Notes: generated from the sequence alone by a model not told the origin. Positions 1 through 9,099 are shown, counted from the stretch's first letter. The stretch is 33,604 nt of DNA from Hyphomicrobiales bacterium (GCA_017305925.1 JAFKJW010000203.1:2621-36224); one strand, 5' to 3'. Translations and numbers: made by a program.

Positions 1-7
1 AACTGCT

Positions 8-54
8 GATCTGCCCCCGTGGGGGGGAGATGTCCGGCAGGACAGAGGGGGGCG
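8..54. repeat. Rhizobial-type intergenic palindromic repeat
   Basis: Two adjacent hairpins are visible: CCCCC-GTG-GGGGG (14-26) and TGTCC-GGCA-GGACA (31-44), followed by a G-rich tail. From memory this sequence type is scattered in many copies between genes of Mesorhizobium and relatives, but this window holds only one copy, so the repeat status is knowledge-based. It lies upstream of recG. The rest of 1-113 shows no gene and no clear promoter. Confidence 0.5.
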
Positions 55-113
55 CGAAGGAACACTCGCTTCGAATTTATCGGTCCTGCTCCTCTGCGAA
101 GGCGCACTAACCG

Positions 114-2222
114 ATGCGCCCCACCCTGCTCGATCCCCTCTTCGCGCCGATCACCTCGCTCGACGGCATCGGGCCGAAGATCGCGCGGCTGATCGAAAAC
201 GTCGTGCCGGCCGACCTGACGGACCGCGAGGCGCGCATAAGCGACCTTCTCTTCACGCTGCCGCACTCCGTCATCGATCGCCGCAACCGGCCGGGCATCG
301 CGCTTTCCCCCGAAGGCGCGATCGTCACGCTGGAGGTGCGCGTCGACCGTCACCAGCCGCCGCCGCAGGGGCGCAAAACGGTGCCTTACCGCGTCTACGT
401 CCATGACGACACGGGCGAGCTGGCGCTGACCTTCTTTCATGCGCACGCCGCCTATCTGGAGAAGATGCTGCCGGAGGGCGCGGACGTCGTGGTCAGCGGC
501 CGCATCGAGTGGTTCAACGGCCGCCCCAGCATGGTGCACCCCGATCATGTCGCGCCGATCGAGGATGCCGGCAGCCTGCCGCTGGTGGAGCCGGTCTACC
601 CGCTGACCGCCGGCCTCTCCGCCAAGGTGCTGCGCAGGGCTGTCGCACAGGCCGTCTCCCGCCTCCCAGACCTGCCGGAATGGCTGGATGCCGAACTGAT
701 GCGGCGGCAGAGTTTTCCGTCCATCGCCGAAGCGCTGTCGCGCGTCCACGATCCGGCCGATCCGCAGGACATCGCGCCGGAGGGCGCGGCGTGGCGCCGG
801 CTCGCCTATGACGAGTTCCTCGCTGGCCAGATATCGCTCGCGCTGGTGCGCGCCCGCACGCGCCGCCTGTCCGGCCGTCCGCTCGCCGGCGACGGCCGGC
901 TGGAGGCGGCGATCCTCGCTGCCCTTCCCTATTCGCTGACGCTATCGCAGACGCTGGCGCTGGCCGAGATCAATGCGGATCTGGCAAAGCCGGAGCGTAT
1001 GCTGCGCCTGCTGCAGGGCGATGTTGGCTCCGGCAAGACGGTGGTCGCGCTGCTGGCCGCTGCCCGCGCCGTGGAAGCCGGCGGACAGGCCGCCATCATG
1101 GCGCCGACCGAAATCCTGGCACGGCAGCATCTCGCAACAATAGCGCCGCTGGCGGAAAAAGCCGGGATGAGGGCCGCGATCCTGACCGGCCGCGAAAAGG
1201 GCCGCGAGCGCGCCGACATCCTCGACGGGCTCGCGAGCGGCGCCATTGACATCATCGTCGGCACGCATGCGCTTTTCCAGGAGCCGGTCGCCTATCGTGA
1301 TCTCGTGCTCGCCGTGGTCGACGAGCAACATCGTTTCGGGGTGCATCAGCGGCTCGCGATCACGGCGAAGGGAAACGCGCCGGATATGCTCGTCATGACC
1401 GCCACGCCGATTCCGCGCACGCTGGTGCTGGCCGCCTTCGGCGACATGGACGTCTCGCGGCTTACCGAGAAGCCGGCCGGGCGCCAGCCGATCCGGACGG
1501 TCACCCTGCCGCTCGACCGCCTGGACGAGCTCGTCGGACGCCTGCGCAAGGCCGTTGCCGAGGGCCAGAAGATCTACTGGATCTGCCCGCTGGTGGAAGA
1601 ATCCGAAGAGATCCGGCTGATGTCGGCCGAGGACCGCTTCGCATCGCTGAAACCGGTCTTCGGCGAGGCGGTCGGCCTCGTCCACGGCCGCATGAAGGGC
1701 GCGGAAAAGGACGAGGCCATGCGTGCCTTCAAGGCAGGCGAGACGCGCGTTCTGGTCGCCACCACGGTCATCGAGGTCGGCGTCGACGTGCCGGACGCCA
1801 CCATTATCGTCATCGAGCATGCCGAGCGCTTCGGGCTGGCGCAGCTCCACCAGTTGCGCGGCCGCGTCGGGCGGGGCGAAAGGGCTTCCACCTGCGTGCT
1901 GCTCTACAAGGACCCGCTCGGCGAGACCGCGAAACGCCGGCTTTCGGTGATGCGCGAGACCGAGGACGGCTTCGTCATCGCGGAGGAGGATCTGAAGCTC
2001 CGCGGCGAAGGCGAGTTGCTGGGCACGCGGCAGTCCGGCACGCCCGGCTTCCAGGTGGCGCGCGTCGAGTTCCACGCGGACCTGCTGGAGATCGCGCGAG
2101 ACGACGCGCGCCTCCTGCTCTCCCGCGATCCGGACCTTGCCTCGCCGCGCGGCGAGGCTATCCGGCTGCTCCTCTATCTCTTCGGGCGCGACGAAGCGAT
2201 ACGGCTGCTCCGGGCAGGCTGA
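114..2222 (+). CDS. recG: ATP-dependent DNA helicase RecG
   Basis: RecG is a superfamily 2 double-strand DNA translocase that remodels stalled replication forks and branched recombination intermediates in the cytoplasm. The 702-residue length is normal for the family. An N-terminal wedge/OB-fold domain is followed by the helicase core. Walker A is GDVGSGKT at residues 302-309, and the DEQH Walker B box is at 403-406, followed by RFG. The TATPIPRTL motif III region and the QLRGRVGRGE motif VI follow, then the RecG C-terminal segment (LKLRGEGELLGTRQSG). The ATG at 114 has a GAAGG-like sequence about 11 nt upstream. The gene ends 3 nt from the stop codon of the convergent DUF502 gene, so no terminator fits between them. 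Identification is secure. Confidence 0.97.
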   Translation: MRPTLLDPLFAPITSLDGIGPKIARLIENVVPADLTDREARISDLLFTLPHSVIDRRNRPGIALSPEGAIVTLEVRVDRHQPPPQGRKTVPYRVYVHDDTGELALTFFHAHAAYLEKMLPEGADVVVSGRIEWFNGRPSMVHPDHVAPIEDAGSLPLVEPVYPLTAGLSAKVLRRAVAQAVSRLPDLPEWLDAELMRRQSFPSIAEALSRVHDPADPQDIAPEGAAWRRLAYDEFLAGQISLALVRARTRRLSGRPLAGDGRLEAAILAALPYSLTLSQTLALAEINADLAKPERMLRLLQGDVGSGKTVVALLAAARAVEAGGQAAIMAPTEILARQHLATIAPLAEKAGMRAAILTGREKGRERADILDGLASGAIDIIVGTHALFQEPVAYRDLVLAVVDEQHRFGVHQRLAITAKGNAPDMLVMTATPIPRTLVLAAFGDMDVSRLTEKPAGRQPIRTVTLPLDRLDELVGRLRKAVAEGQKIYWICPLVEESEEIRLMSAEDRFASLKPVFGEAVGLVHGRMKGAEKDEAMRAFKAGETRVLVATTVIEVGVDVPDATIIVIEHAERFGLAQLHQLRGRVGRGERASTCVLLYKDPLGETAKRRLSVMRETEDGFVIAEEDLKLRGEGELLGTRQSGTPGFQVARVEFHADLLEIARDDARLLLSRDPDLASPRGEAIRLLLYLFGRDEAIRLLRAG

Positions 2223-2225
2223 ATT

Positions 2226-2897
2226 CTATTCCGCAGCCTTGTCGCGCATGGCGCGCGCGACGTCTGCCAGCGCCTGCGGCTTGGCGTCGAACTCCGGCGC
2301 GACCAGCCCGGCCGAGATCAGCAGCTTGGCAGCGTCCTCGATGCTCATGTCGAGCCGGATGACGTCGCGCTCGTCGACATAGAGCAGGTATCCGGTGGTG
2401 ACGTTCGGCGTGATCGGACGGAAGACGGCGATGGTGCGGCTGTGCTCGCCGCGCAGCGCGTGGTTGATCTCCGTCTCCTGCTGGCTGGCGATGAACACGA
2501 TCGACCAGGCGCCCTTGCGCGGATATTCGTAGAGCCCCACCTCGCTGAACAGGTCCTGGCGATTGGCGAGCACGGTCTCGAAAATCTGCTTCAGGCCCTT
2601 GTAGACGTTGCGCACCAGCGGCATGCCGCTGAGCAGGCGCTCGCCGAAGCCGACCACGGCGCGGCCCACGAAATTCGCCGCGACGAAGCCGATCAGCGTG
2701 ATCATCACCAGCGCGACGATGAGGCCGAAGCCGGGCACCGAGAAATGCAGGTAGGTGTCGGGATTGTAGCGCGCCGGAATGTAGGGCTTCACCCAGGCGT
2801 CGACCCAGCCGACCACGGTCCATGCGAGATAGGCCGTGATCGCCAGCGGCGCGGCCACGATGATGCCGGTCAGGAAATAGTTGCTGAGCCGTTTCAT
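2226..2897 (-). CDS. DUF502 family membrane protein
   Basis: This 223-residue protein belongs to the DUF502 family of bacterial inner-membrane proteins, whose function is not established. The sequence shows two hydrophobic segments, about residues 7-30 and 57-80. A soluble C-terminal domain follows, with the family-typical run G-MPLVRNVYKGLKQ and later TTGYLLYV. The last residues (about 205-223) are charged and probably cytoplasmic. It lies 105 nt downstream of glmS on the same strand and is convergent with recG. It may be cotranscribed with glmS or driven from the 2898-3002 gap. That gap contains a perfect stem CGCCGC-CGGC-GCGGCG (2983-2998) without a T-run. Family assignment is good; the biochemical role is unknown. 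Confidence 0.88.
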   Translation of the reverse strand: MKRLSNYFLTGIIVAAPLAITAYLAWTVVGWVDAWVKPYIPARYNPDTYLHFSVPGFGLIVALVMITLIGFVAANFVGRAVVGFGERLLSGMPLVRNVYKGLKQIFETVLANRQDLFSEVGLYEYPRKGAWSIVFIASQQETEINHALRGEHSRTIAVFRPITPNVTTGYLLYVDERDVIRLDMSIEDAAKLLISAGLVAPEFDAKPQALADVARAMRDKAAE

Positions 2898-3002
2898 CCC
2901 CTGCGGTCTTGCCGCTCCCTGCCCGAATTCGCGATGCGGACAGTTAGAGCAGCCGTAGCCGCCAAGGGCAACGGGTTATGATCGCCGCCGGCGCGGCGAA
3001 GG

Positions 3003-4826
3003 TCACTCCACCGTGACCGACTTGGCGAGGTTGCGCGGCTGGTCGACGTCGGTGCCCATGAACACGGCCGTATGGTAGGCCAGCAACTGGATCGGCAGCG
3101 CATAGAGGATGGGCGCGAGCAGTTCCGGCACGTCCGGCAGCACGATCGTCTCCAGCGTCTTCACGGTGGCATGCGCCGCGCCCGCCTTGTCGGTGATCAG
3201 GATGATCTTGCCGCCGCGCGCGGCGACCTCCTGCATGTTCGACACGGTTTTTTCGAAGATGCGGTCGTGCGGCGCGATCACGATCACCGGCATTCCTTCG
3301 TCGATCAGGGCGATCGGCCCGTGCTTCAGCTCGCCCGCCGCATAGCCTTCCGCGTGGATGTAGCTGATTTCCTTCAGCTTCAGGGCGCCTTCCATGGCGA
3401 GCGGGAAGTTGGTGTCGCGGCCCAGATAGAGCACGTGCTTGTAGTGGGAAAGCTCGCGCGCCACCTTCTCGATCTGCCTGTCCAGCTTCAGCACCTGGTT
3501 AGCGAGCCGCGGCGTCTCGGAAAGCTGGTGGATCAGGACCTTTTCCTCTTCCACGGAAATCTTTCCGCGTGCGACGCCCGCACGGAGGGCGAGCGCGGCA
3601 AGCACGGAGAGCTGGCAGGTGAACGCCTTGGTGGAGGCAACACCGATCTCCGGTCCAGCCAGCGTCGGCAGCGTCACGTCGGATTCCCGCGCGATGGTCG
3701 ACTGGCGCACGTTGACGATGGCGCCGATCGGCGCGCCCTCCTTGCGGCAATAGCGCAGCGAGGCCAGCGTATCCGCCGTCTCTCCGGACTGCGAGATGAA
3801 CAGCGCCGCGCTTTTCTGCACGATCGGGATCTCGCGATAGCGGAACTCCGAGGCGACATCGATGTCCACCGGCAGCCGCGCATGGCGCTCGAACCAGTAT
3901 TTGCCGATCAGGCCGGCGAGATACGCCGTGCCGCAAGCCGAAATGTAGAGGCGGTCCAGGCCGGCGAAGTCGAACGGCAGGTCGAGCGGCTTCACCGTGT
4001 TGCTGGTGAAGTCCAGATAGTGTGCGAGCGTGTGCGAGATCACCTCCGGCTGCTCGTGGATCTCCTTCTCCATGAAGTGCCGGTGGTTGCCCTTGTCGAC
4101 CAGGAAGCTGGTGCCGATCGCCTGCTGCTGCCGGCGCTCCACCGGCTCGCCGTTCATGTCGAAGATCTGCACGAGGTTGCGGCGGACCACCGCCCAGTCG
4201 CCGTCCTCCATATAGGTGATCGAGGTGGTGAAGGGGGCGAGCGCCGTCGCATCCGAGCCCAAAAACATCTCGCCCTCGCCATGGCCGACGGCAAGCGGCG
4301 GGCCGTTGCGGGCGCCGATGATCAGGTCCTCGTCGCTCCTGAACATGATCGCCAGCGCGAAGGCGCCGCGCAGGCGCTTCAGGGCCCGGAAGGCGGCCTC
4401 GACCGGCGGCACGCCGCGCCGCAGCTCGCGCGAAACGAGATGCGCCACGACTTCGGTGTCGGTCTGCGAGGTGAAGGCGTAGCCGTCCTTTTCCAGTTCA
4501 GCGCGCAGCTCGGCGAAATTCTCGATGATGCCGTTGTGGACGATCGCCACGTCGTCGGAGAAATGCGGGTGCGCGTTCGTCTCGTTGGGAACGCCGTGGG
4601 TCGCCCAGCGCGTGTGGCCGATCCCGATGGTGCCGTCGAGCGGCTCGGCGCGCAGGCGCTTTTCGAGATTGACCAGCTTGCCCTCGGCGCGGCGGCGGGC
4701 GAGATGCCCGTGCTCGATGGTCGCCACGCCGGCGGAATCATAGCCGCGATATTCGAGACGCTTCAGGGCGTCGACGATCAGCGGCGCGGCCGGCGAATGC
4801 CCGACGATCCCTACGATACCGCACAT
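3003..4826 (-). CDS. glmS: Glutamine--fructose-6-phosphate aminotransferase (isomerizing)
   Basis: GlmS converts fructose 6-phosphate and glutamine to glucosamine 6-phosphate, the first step toward UDP-GlcNAc for peptidoglycan and lipid A. The start was placed at 4826 rather than further upstream because the protein must begin MCGIVGIVG: Cys2 becomes the N-terminal nucleophile after Met removal. A GAGGTGG ribosome site lies 6 nt upstream. The 607 residues carry an Ntn-type glutaminase domain (HTRWATHG, then HNGIIEN) and two SIS sugar-isomerase domains (SACGTAYLAG, SQSGETADT, ESYIHAEGYAAGELKHGP-like region). The C-terminus DQPRNLAKSVTVE is typical. glmU lies upstream on the same strand with 143 nt between, so precursor synthesis and its onward conversion are encoded together. 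No glmS ribozyme is expected or seen. Confidence 0.97.
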   Translation of the reverse strand: MCGIVGIVGHSPAAPLIVDALKRLEYRGYDSAGVATIEHGHLARRRAEGKLVNLEKRLRAEPLDGTIGIGHTRWATHGVPNETNAHPHFSDDVAIVHNGIIENFAELRAELEKDGYAFTSQTDTEVVAHLVSRELRRGVPPVEAAFRALKRLRGAFALAIMFRSDEDLIIGARNGPPLAVGHGEGEMFLGSDATALAPFTTSITYMEDGDWAVVRRNLVQIFDMNGEPVERRQQQAIGTSFLVDKGNHRHFMEKEIHEQPEVISHTLAHYLDFTSNTVKPLDLPFDFAGLDRLYISACGTAYLAGLIGKYWFERHARLPVDIDVASEFRYREIPIVQKSAALFISQSGETADTLASLRYCRKEGAPIGAIVNVRQSTIARESDVTLPTLAGPEIGVASTKAFTCQLSVLAALALRAGVARGKISVEEEKVLIHQLSETPRLANQVLKLDRQIEKVARELSHYKHVLYLGRDTNFPLAMEGALKLKEISYIHAEGYAAGELKHGPIALIDEGMPVIVIAPHDRIFEKTVSNMQEVAARGGKIILITDKAGAAHATVKTLETIVLPDVPELLAPILYALPIQLLAYHTAVFMGTDVDQPRNLAKSVTVE

Positions 4827-4878
4827 GCAACCACCTCGATTCTGCCTTCGACCGCTTCTAGGGCTTTGCGCCGACGGC

Positions 4879-4902
4879 GGCGAAATCACTTTAGATTTCG
4901 CC
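4879..4902 (-). other. Stem-loop between glmU and glmS
   Basis: A perfect 9-bp inverted repeat, GGCGAAATC (4879-4887) and GATTTCGCC (4894-4902), closes a 6-nt loop in the 143-nt glmU-glmS gap. Neither strand has a T-run after the stem, so it is not a classical intrinsic terminator. It may be an attenuating or mRNA-processing hairpin between the two genes. Function not shown. Confidence 0.45.
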
Positions 4903-4969
4903 ATATGACGAAGCCTGCGGAGCGGCAAGTCTGCCGCGCGGCGATTGAAATCCCGTTATGCCGGATGCA

Positions 4970-6331
4970 CTATTTCGTGGTCTTCTTCGAAGCCTTGGTG
5001 GCGGCCAGGCGTTCCCGAAGCGCCTTTCCGCGCTCGGGCAGCGTCGTCTGCCGCGCGCGGCCGAAGGCCAGCGCATCCGTCGGCACGTCATGCGTGACGG
5101 TGCTGCCGGAGGCGACGTAGGCGCCGTCGCCGATCCGGAGCGGCGCGACCAGCGAGGAGTTGGAGCCGATGAAGGCGCCGGCGCCGATGTCGGTGAAGAA
5201 TTTGCTGAACCCGTCATAGTTGCAGGTGATGGTTCCCGCCCCGATATTGGCGCCGGCGCCGACGCGCGCATCGCCGATATAGGTGAGGTGGTTGACCTTG
5301 GCGCCTGCCTCGACGACCGCCTGCTTGACCTCGCAGAAATTGCCCACCTTGGCCTTCTCCCACAGATCGGCGCCCGGACGCAGCCGCGCATAGGGACCGA
5401 CCTGGGCACCCGACGCAACGGTGGCGCCTTCGAGATGCGAGAAGGCGTGGACGACTGCGCCGCTCGCCACCCTGACCCCCGGCCCGAACACGACGTTCGG
5501 CTCGACCAGCGTGTCCGCGCCGATCTCGGTGTCATGCGAGAAGAACACGGTTTCCGGCGCGACCAGCGTGACGCCGGAGAGCATCATGGCGCGCCGTTTG
5601 CGGCGCTGCCAGATCGCCTCGGCCTCGGCGAGTTCCACCCGGTTGTTGATGCCGAGCACGTTCTCGAAGGCGACCTCCTCGGCGACGACCTTCAGGCCCC
5701 GGTCGCGCGCGATCTCGACGATGTCGGTGAGATAGTATTCGCCCTTGGCGTTCCCGTTGCCCACGGCATCGAGCAGCGCCAGCGCATGCCGGCCGTCGAT
5801 CGCCATCAGACCGCCATTGGAGAAGGTGATGCGGCGTTCGGCCTCCGAACAGTCGCGCTCCTCGCGGATCGCGGCAAGCTCGCCGTCCCTTTCGATGAGC
5901 CGGCCGTAGCCGGTCGGGTTTTCCGTGCGGAACCCCATCACGACGACGGCAGCACCTGCCGCCAGCCTCGCGCGCGCCGCCAGAAGCGGCTCCGCGACGA
6001 TCAGCGGCGTGTCGCCGAACATGACCAGCAGATCGTCATGCCCTTCCTCTATCGCCGGCCGCGCGGACAGGACCGCATGGGCGGTTCCGAGCCGCTCGGT
6101 CTGGCGGAACGTGCGCGCGCCGGCCGCGAAGGCTCTCAGCGCGGCCTCCACCTCGTCCGCGCCGTGCCCCGTCACGACGGCGATCTCGCCGCCCGCCGCC
6201 TCGGCTGCCTTTGCCACATGGGCAAGCATCGGCAACCCGGCGATCGGATGCAGCACCTTCGGCAGGGCGCTCTTCATCCGGGTGCCCTCGCCCGCTGCGA
6301 GGATGATGGACAGGCAGGTGCGTTCGCTCAT
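4970..6331 (-). CDS. glmU: Bifunctional UDP-N-acetylglucosamine pyrophosphorylase / glucosamine-1-phosphate N-acetyltransferase
   Basis: GlmU acetylates glucosamine 1-phosphate and then uridylates it to give UDP-GlcNAc, the precursor of peptidoglycan and lipopolysaccharide. The 453-residue product has the nucleotidyltransferase signature LAAGEGTRM (residues 11-19) followed by K20 and [10 protein letters not shown]. The GTAHAVLSA and FGDTPL motifs follow. The C-terminal half is a left-handed beta-helix of hexapeptide repeats with the acetyltransferase motif FCEVKQ, then NHLTYIGD and [13 protein letters not shown]. The ATG at 6331 (MSERTC) was preferred to an in-frame TTG 18 nt upstream, because the family starts just before the LSIILAAG strand. 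The next gene upstream, a CcdA-type protein, stops 51 nt away. Downstream is glmS, completing the hexosamine pathway apart from glmM. Confidence 0.96.
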   Translation of the reverse strand: MSERTCLSIILAAGEGTRMKSALPKVLHPIAGLPMLAHVAKAAEAAGGEIAVVTGHGADEVEAALRAFAAGARTFRQTERLGTAHAVLSARPAIEEGHDDLLVMFGDTPLIVAEPLLAARARLAAGAAVVVMGFRTENPTGYGRLIERDGELAAIREERDCSEAERRITFSNGGLMAIDGRHALALLDAVGNGNAKGEYYLTDIVEIARDRGLKVVAEEVAFENVLGINNRVELAEAEAIWQRRKRRAMMLSGVTLVAPETVFFSHDTEIGADTLVEPNVVFGPGVRVASGAVVHAFSHLEGATVASGAQVGPYARLRPGADLWEKAKVGNFCEVKQAVVEAGAKVNHLTYIGDARVGAGANIGAGTITCNYDGFSKFFTDIGAGAFIGSNSSLVAPLRIGDGAYVASGSTVTHDVPTDALAFGRARQTTLPERGKALRERLAATKASKKTTK

Positions 6332-6382
6332 GGTGATTCCGCGCGGCAAAAATACCGCCTGCCTCTAGCATCGGCCGGGCTT

Positions 6383-7129
6383 TCAGCCAATCCGCCCGAA
6401 GACCGGGAACGTCTCCAGAAGCCAGTAGGATGCCGTGCGGATCCCGCCGGTGACGAACAGCACGCCGGCGATCACCAAAAGCGCGCCGATCGCCTTCTCG
6501 ACGCGGCCGAGATGCATGCGGAACCGCGACAGGAAGCGCATGAAGGCGCCGGAGAACAGGGCCGCGACGATGAAGGGAATGCCGAGCCCCAGCGAATAGA
6601 CGCCGAGCAGCAGGGCGCCCTCGCCCACCGTCGCGCGGCCGCCCGCCAGCGTCAGGATCGGGCCGAGGACCGGCCCGATGCACGGCGTCCATCCGAAGGC
6701 GAAGGCCAGCCCCATGACATAGGCCGCGGCGATGCTGGCGGGCTTGCCGCGCGTCTGGAACCGCGCCTCGCGCGACAGCATCGGGATTTTCAGCAGCCCG
6801 AGAAAATTCAGTCCCATGATGATGATGACGATTCCCGCCGCGATGCCCAGCGGGTACTGCCAGGCCCGCAGGAAGCGCCCGATGGTCGAAGCGCCTGCGC
6901 CCAGCATCACGAAAACGGTGGTGAATCCCATCACGAAGGCGACGGCGGTCCAGATCAGCGCCATGCGCTTGGCGCTGCGGACAGGTTCGCCGCCGCCGTC
7001 GCGGAAATCGTCGACGCTGACACCGGCCATGTAGCACAGATAGGGCGGAACGAGCGGCAGCACGCAGGGAGACAGGAACGACAAGGCTCCCGCGCCTGCC
7101 GCGGTCAGGTATCCGATGTCTACGGCCAT
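6383..7129 (-). CDS. CcdA/DsbD-family thiol-disulfide membrane transporter
   Basis: This is a 248-residue polytopic inner-membrane protein of the CcdA/DsbD transmembrane family, which carries reducing equivalents across the membrane for cytochrome c maturation or periplasmic disulfide reduction. About six hydrophobic helices are visible. The two redox cysteines sit in the expected places: C22 in SFLSPCVLPLVPPYLC (helix 1) and C150 in GWTPCIGPVLGP (helix 4). The ATG at 7129 is preceded by GAGGA at a 5-nt spacing, so the open frame extending further upstream is not translated. There are no soluble DsbD domains. Whether it serves cytochrome c maturation or another thioredoxin-like partner cannot be read from the context (glmU downstream, HdeA-like gene upstream). 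Confidence 0.9.
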   Translation of the reverse strand: MAVDIGYLTAAGAGALSFLSPCVLPLVPPYLCYMAGVSVDDFRDGGGEPVRSAKRMALIWTAVAFVMGFTTVFVMLGAGASTIGRFLRAWQYPLGIAAGIVIIIMGLNFLGLLKIPMLSREARFQTRGKPASIAAAYVMGLAFAFGWTPCIGPVLGPILTLAGGRATVGEGALLLGVYSLGLGIPFIVAALFSGAFMRFLSRFRMHLGRVEKAIGALLVIAGVLFVTGGIRTASYWLLETFPVFGRIG

Positions 7130-7229
7130 ATGTCCTCGCACGGCATTCCGGTCACGGACCGGCGCCGGCGGCGCATATAGCCGTGCTCGCCACGCGGCGC
7201 CAATCACCGTTGCGTGGAAAGCCTGCGAC

Positions 7230-7520
7230 CTATTTGCCGAACAGTTCCTCGGCGGCCGTGCCGACACCGATGTCCGGGTTCTGACCGCAGTATTCGCCAA
7301 GCTTTTTCGAGTTTTCGATAAAGAGATCGGTATCGATTATCGCCGAAGAATCTTCATCCTTGTAGAAACCGTCGATCCAGCTCAGGATGACCATGACGGT
7401 CTGCTCATCGCTCTTGACGAAATCCGAGCATTTCATGGTCGACAGGTCGATCTTTTCCGCCAGTGCCGAAGACGATATCGCAATTGTCGCGACGGCAGCC
7501 AAAGCAAGCGTCCGTATCAT
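7230..7520 (-). CDS. Small secreted HdeA/HdeB-like protein
   Basis: A 96-residue periplasmic protein with a clear signal peptide (about 1-21, cut after SSALA). The mature part keeps two cysteines, C31 in MKCSDF and C78 in GEYCGQNP, at the spacing seen in HdeA/HdeB acid-stress chaperones, which form one disulfide. The flanking pattern (LSW-DGFYK, then a helix ending EYC-NP) also resembles that family. The ATG at 7520 follows a strong GGGGGGAG ribosome site. It stands alone, with 100 nt to the CcdA-type gene downstream. In rhizobia such proteins are usually annotated from weak HdeA similarity; a chaperone role here is inference. Confidence 0.75.
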   Translation of the reverse strand: MIRTLALAAVATIAISSSALAEKIDLSTMKCSDFVKSDEQTVMVILSWIDGFYKDEDSSAIIDTDLFIENSKKLGEYCGQNPDIGVGTAAEELFGK

Positions 7521-7696
7521 ATATTTCTCCCCCCAGAAACTTTACGGGCGAAACCATACGCTGCTTGCGGCCACCTTACAATTCCCCGGAAGCGGCTTCC
7601 GAATCTCTTTATGGCGCAGTCGGGGCGGAAGTCGCGCGCGCTTGTCCACCGCACCGTCCGAGGCGTTTCGGGACAGAAGGCGGCGGCCTTTTTCGG

Positions 7697-7725
7697 TTGA
7701 CCCGAAAAGGCTCTCTCCCTATGTT
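7697..7725 (+). promoter_or_regulatory. Sigma-70-type promoter for tRNA-Lys
   Basis: A -35 box TTGACC (7697-7702) and a -10 box TATGTT (7720-7725) are separated by exactly 17 nt and end 45 nt before the tRNA. The -35 box lies in the loop of an imperfect palindrome (7686-7711: GCCTTTTTCGG against CCGAAAAGGC). Nothing else was recognised in the 250-nt gap 7521-7770. Confidence 0.6.
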
Positions 7726-7770
7726 CCGCCGCACTTTCGGGACGGCCAGCGCCGCGCCACGGGACGGAAG

Positions 7771-7845
7771 GGGCCGGTAGCTCAGCGGTAGAGCACGTGA
7801 CTTTTAATCATGTGGTCGAGGGTTCGATTCCCTCCCGGCTCACCA
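7771..7845 (+). tRNA. tRNA-Lys (anticodon TTT)
   Basis: A full cloverleaf can be drawn. The acceptor stem is GGGCCGG (7771-7777) with CCGGCTC (7835-7841), including one G-T pair. The D arm is GCTC/GAGC (7780-7794). The anticodon stem is CGTGA/TCATG around loop CTTTTAA (7801-7807), with TTT at 7803-7805. The T arm is GAGGG-TTCGATT-CCCTC (7818-7834). Discriminator A is at 7842 and CCA is encoded at 7843-7845. A short T-rich stretch follows at 7852-7858. Confidence 0.97.
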
Positions 7846-7879
7846 CCCGATGTCTTTTCACGCCCACGCCATGCGGCTT

Positions 7880-9067
7880 TCAGCCTTCGAAGGCAGCCTT
7901 CGTCCAGCGCCCGTCCGTGCCGCTCGATTCGACGGCCGCCGCCACGAACTTCACGCCGCGGGCGCCGTCGACCACGTCCGGCACGAGCGCAGCGAGAGCG
8001 GCATCCTGCTTTTCCCCGGAGCGGTGCGCGCGGATCAGCGCCGCGGCGTCCCTGTAGAGATTGGCGAAGGCTTCGATATACCCCTCGGGATGGGCGGCGG
8101 GCATGCGCGACAGGCGCTGCGCCTCGCCGCGCGCGCCATGGCCGCCGCGGATGATCGTGCTCGTCTCCTCGCCATAGCGTGCGAACCGCAGTTCCTCCGG
8201 CCTCGTTCCCCGCCATTCGAGGCCGCCCTTGTCGCCGTAGATGCGCACGGAAAGGTCGTTGTAGTGACCCGGAGAGGTCTGGCTGGCGAGGACGGTGCCA
8301 CGCGCGCCGCCGCTCCAGCGCACCATGACGTGGGCGTTGTCGTCCAGCCGCCGGCCCGGCACGGCGGTGAACAAGTCTGCGGAGACCTCGTCAGCCTGCT
8401 GTCCCGAAACGAAGCAGGCAAGGTTGAAGGCATGGACGCCGATGTCGGCAAGCACGGCCGACTGACCCGCCCTTTCCGGATCGGTGCGCCATTCGGCCTG
8501 CTTCTGGCCGTCGGCGTCGATCGGCCGCGTCAGCCAGTCCTGAATATAGGACGCGTGCAGGGAGACGACGGTGCCGAGCTCTCCGGCCGCGACCATCTCC
8601 CTCGCCTGCCGCACCATCGCATAGCCGGTGTTGTTGAGCGTGACGACGAACTTTCGGCCGCGCCCGCGCGCCAGCCTGACGAGCGCCTCGGCCTCGGCCA
8701 GCGTGGTCGACAGCGGCTTGTCGCAGATCACGTCGATGCCGGCCTCGAGGAACGCCGTGGCGATCGGGGCGTGCAGATGGTTGGGGGTGACGATCGTCAC
8801 CGCTTCGATCCCGTCCGGCCGTGCGGCTTCGGCCGCGGCCATGGCGCGATAGTCGGCATAGGCGCGATCGGGGGCGAGCCCGAGATCGGCCGCGGAAGCG
8901 GCCGCGTTCTGCGGGTCGGACGACAGCGCCCCAGCGACGAGTTCGATCTGGTCGTCGAGGCGCATGGCGAAGCGGTGCACCGCGCCGATGAACGCATTGC
9001 GCCCGCCGCCCACCATGCCCACCCGCAGCCGCCGCCGCGCAGCGCCGTCCGCCGTCGCATACACCAT
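7880..9067 (-). CDS. Gfo/Idh/MocA-family oxidoreductase
   Basis: A 395-residue NAD(P)-dependent dehydrogenase of the Gfo/Idh/MocA family, whose members oxidise inositols, glucosides and other polyols or pyranosides. The N-terminal Rossmann fold begins LRVGMVGGG after about 15 residues. The TPNHLHAP loop and CDKPLS (the family's E/DKP motif with catalytic Lys) follow. The C-terminal domain has GGVH-like ADIGVHAFNLACFVSG, where the His is usually catalytic. The ATG at 9067 is preceded by AGGAGGA at good spacing. It is divergent from the SDR/ABC operon across a 364-nt regulatory region, which suggests shared control and a shared substrate. It is tail-to-tail with tRNA-Lys, 34 nt away. The substrate is unknown; an inositol- or 3-keto-sugar-type reaction is inference. 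Confidence 0.9.
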   Translation of the reverse strand: MVYATADGAARRRLRVGMVGGGRNAFIGAVHRFAMRLDDQIELVAGALSSDPQNAAASAADLGLAPDRAYADYRAMAAAEAARPDGIEAVTIVTPNHLHAPIATAFLEAGIDVICDKPLSTTLAEAEALVRLARGRGRKFVVTLNNTGYAMVRQAREMVAAGELGTVVSLHASYIQDWLTRPIDADGQKQAEWRTDPERAGQSAVLADIGVHAFNLACFVSGQQADEVSADLFTAVPGRRLDDNAHVMVRWSGGARGTVLASQTSPGHYNDLSVRIYGDKGGLEWRGTRPEELRFARYGEETSTIIRGGHGARGEAQRLSRMPAAHPEGYIEAFANLYRDAAALIRAHRSGEKQDAALAALVPDVVDGARGVKFVAAAVESSGTDGRWTKAAFEG

Positions 9068-9099
9068 CGGACAGTCCTCCTTTTCCGCCGGAAACCGGC

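Noticed and set aside
3072-5120. Long plus-strand open frame opposite glmS
   Set aside because: It is a GC-rich shadow of glmS with Arg/His/Asp-rich low-information translation and no recognisable domain. Similar shadows opposite glmU/ccdA (4958-7180), opposite the SDR-MDH-isomerase genes (10181-12721) and opposite cobQ/cobO/cobU (20520-22850) were rejected for the same reason.
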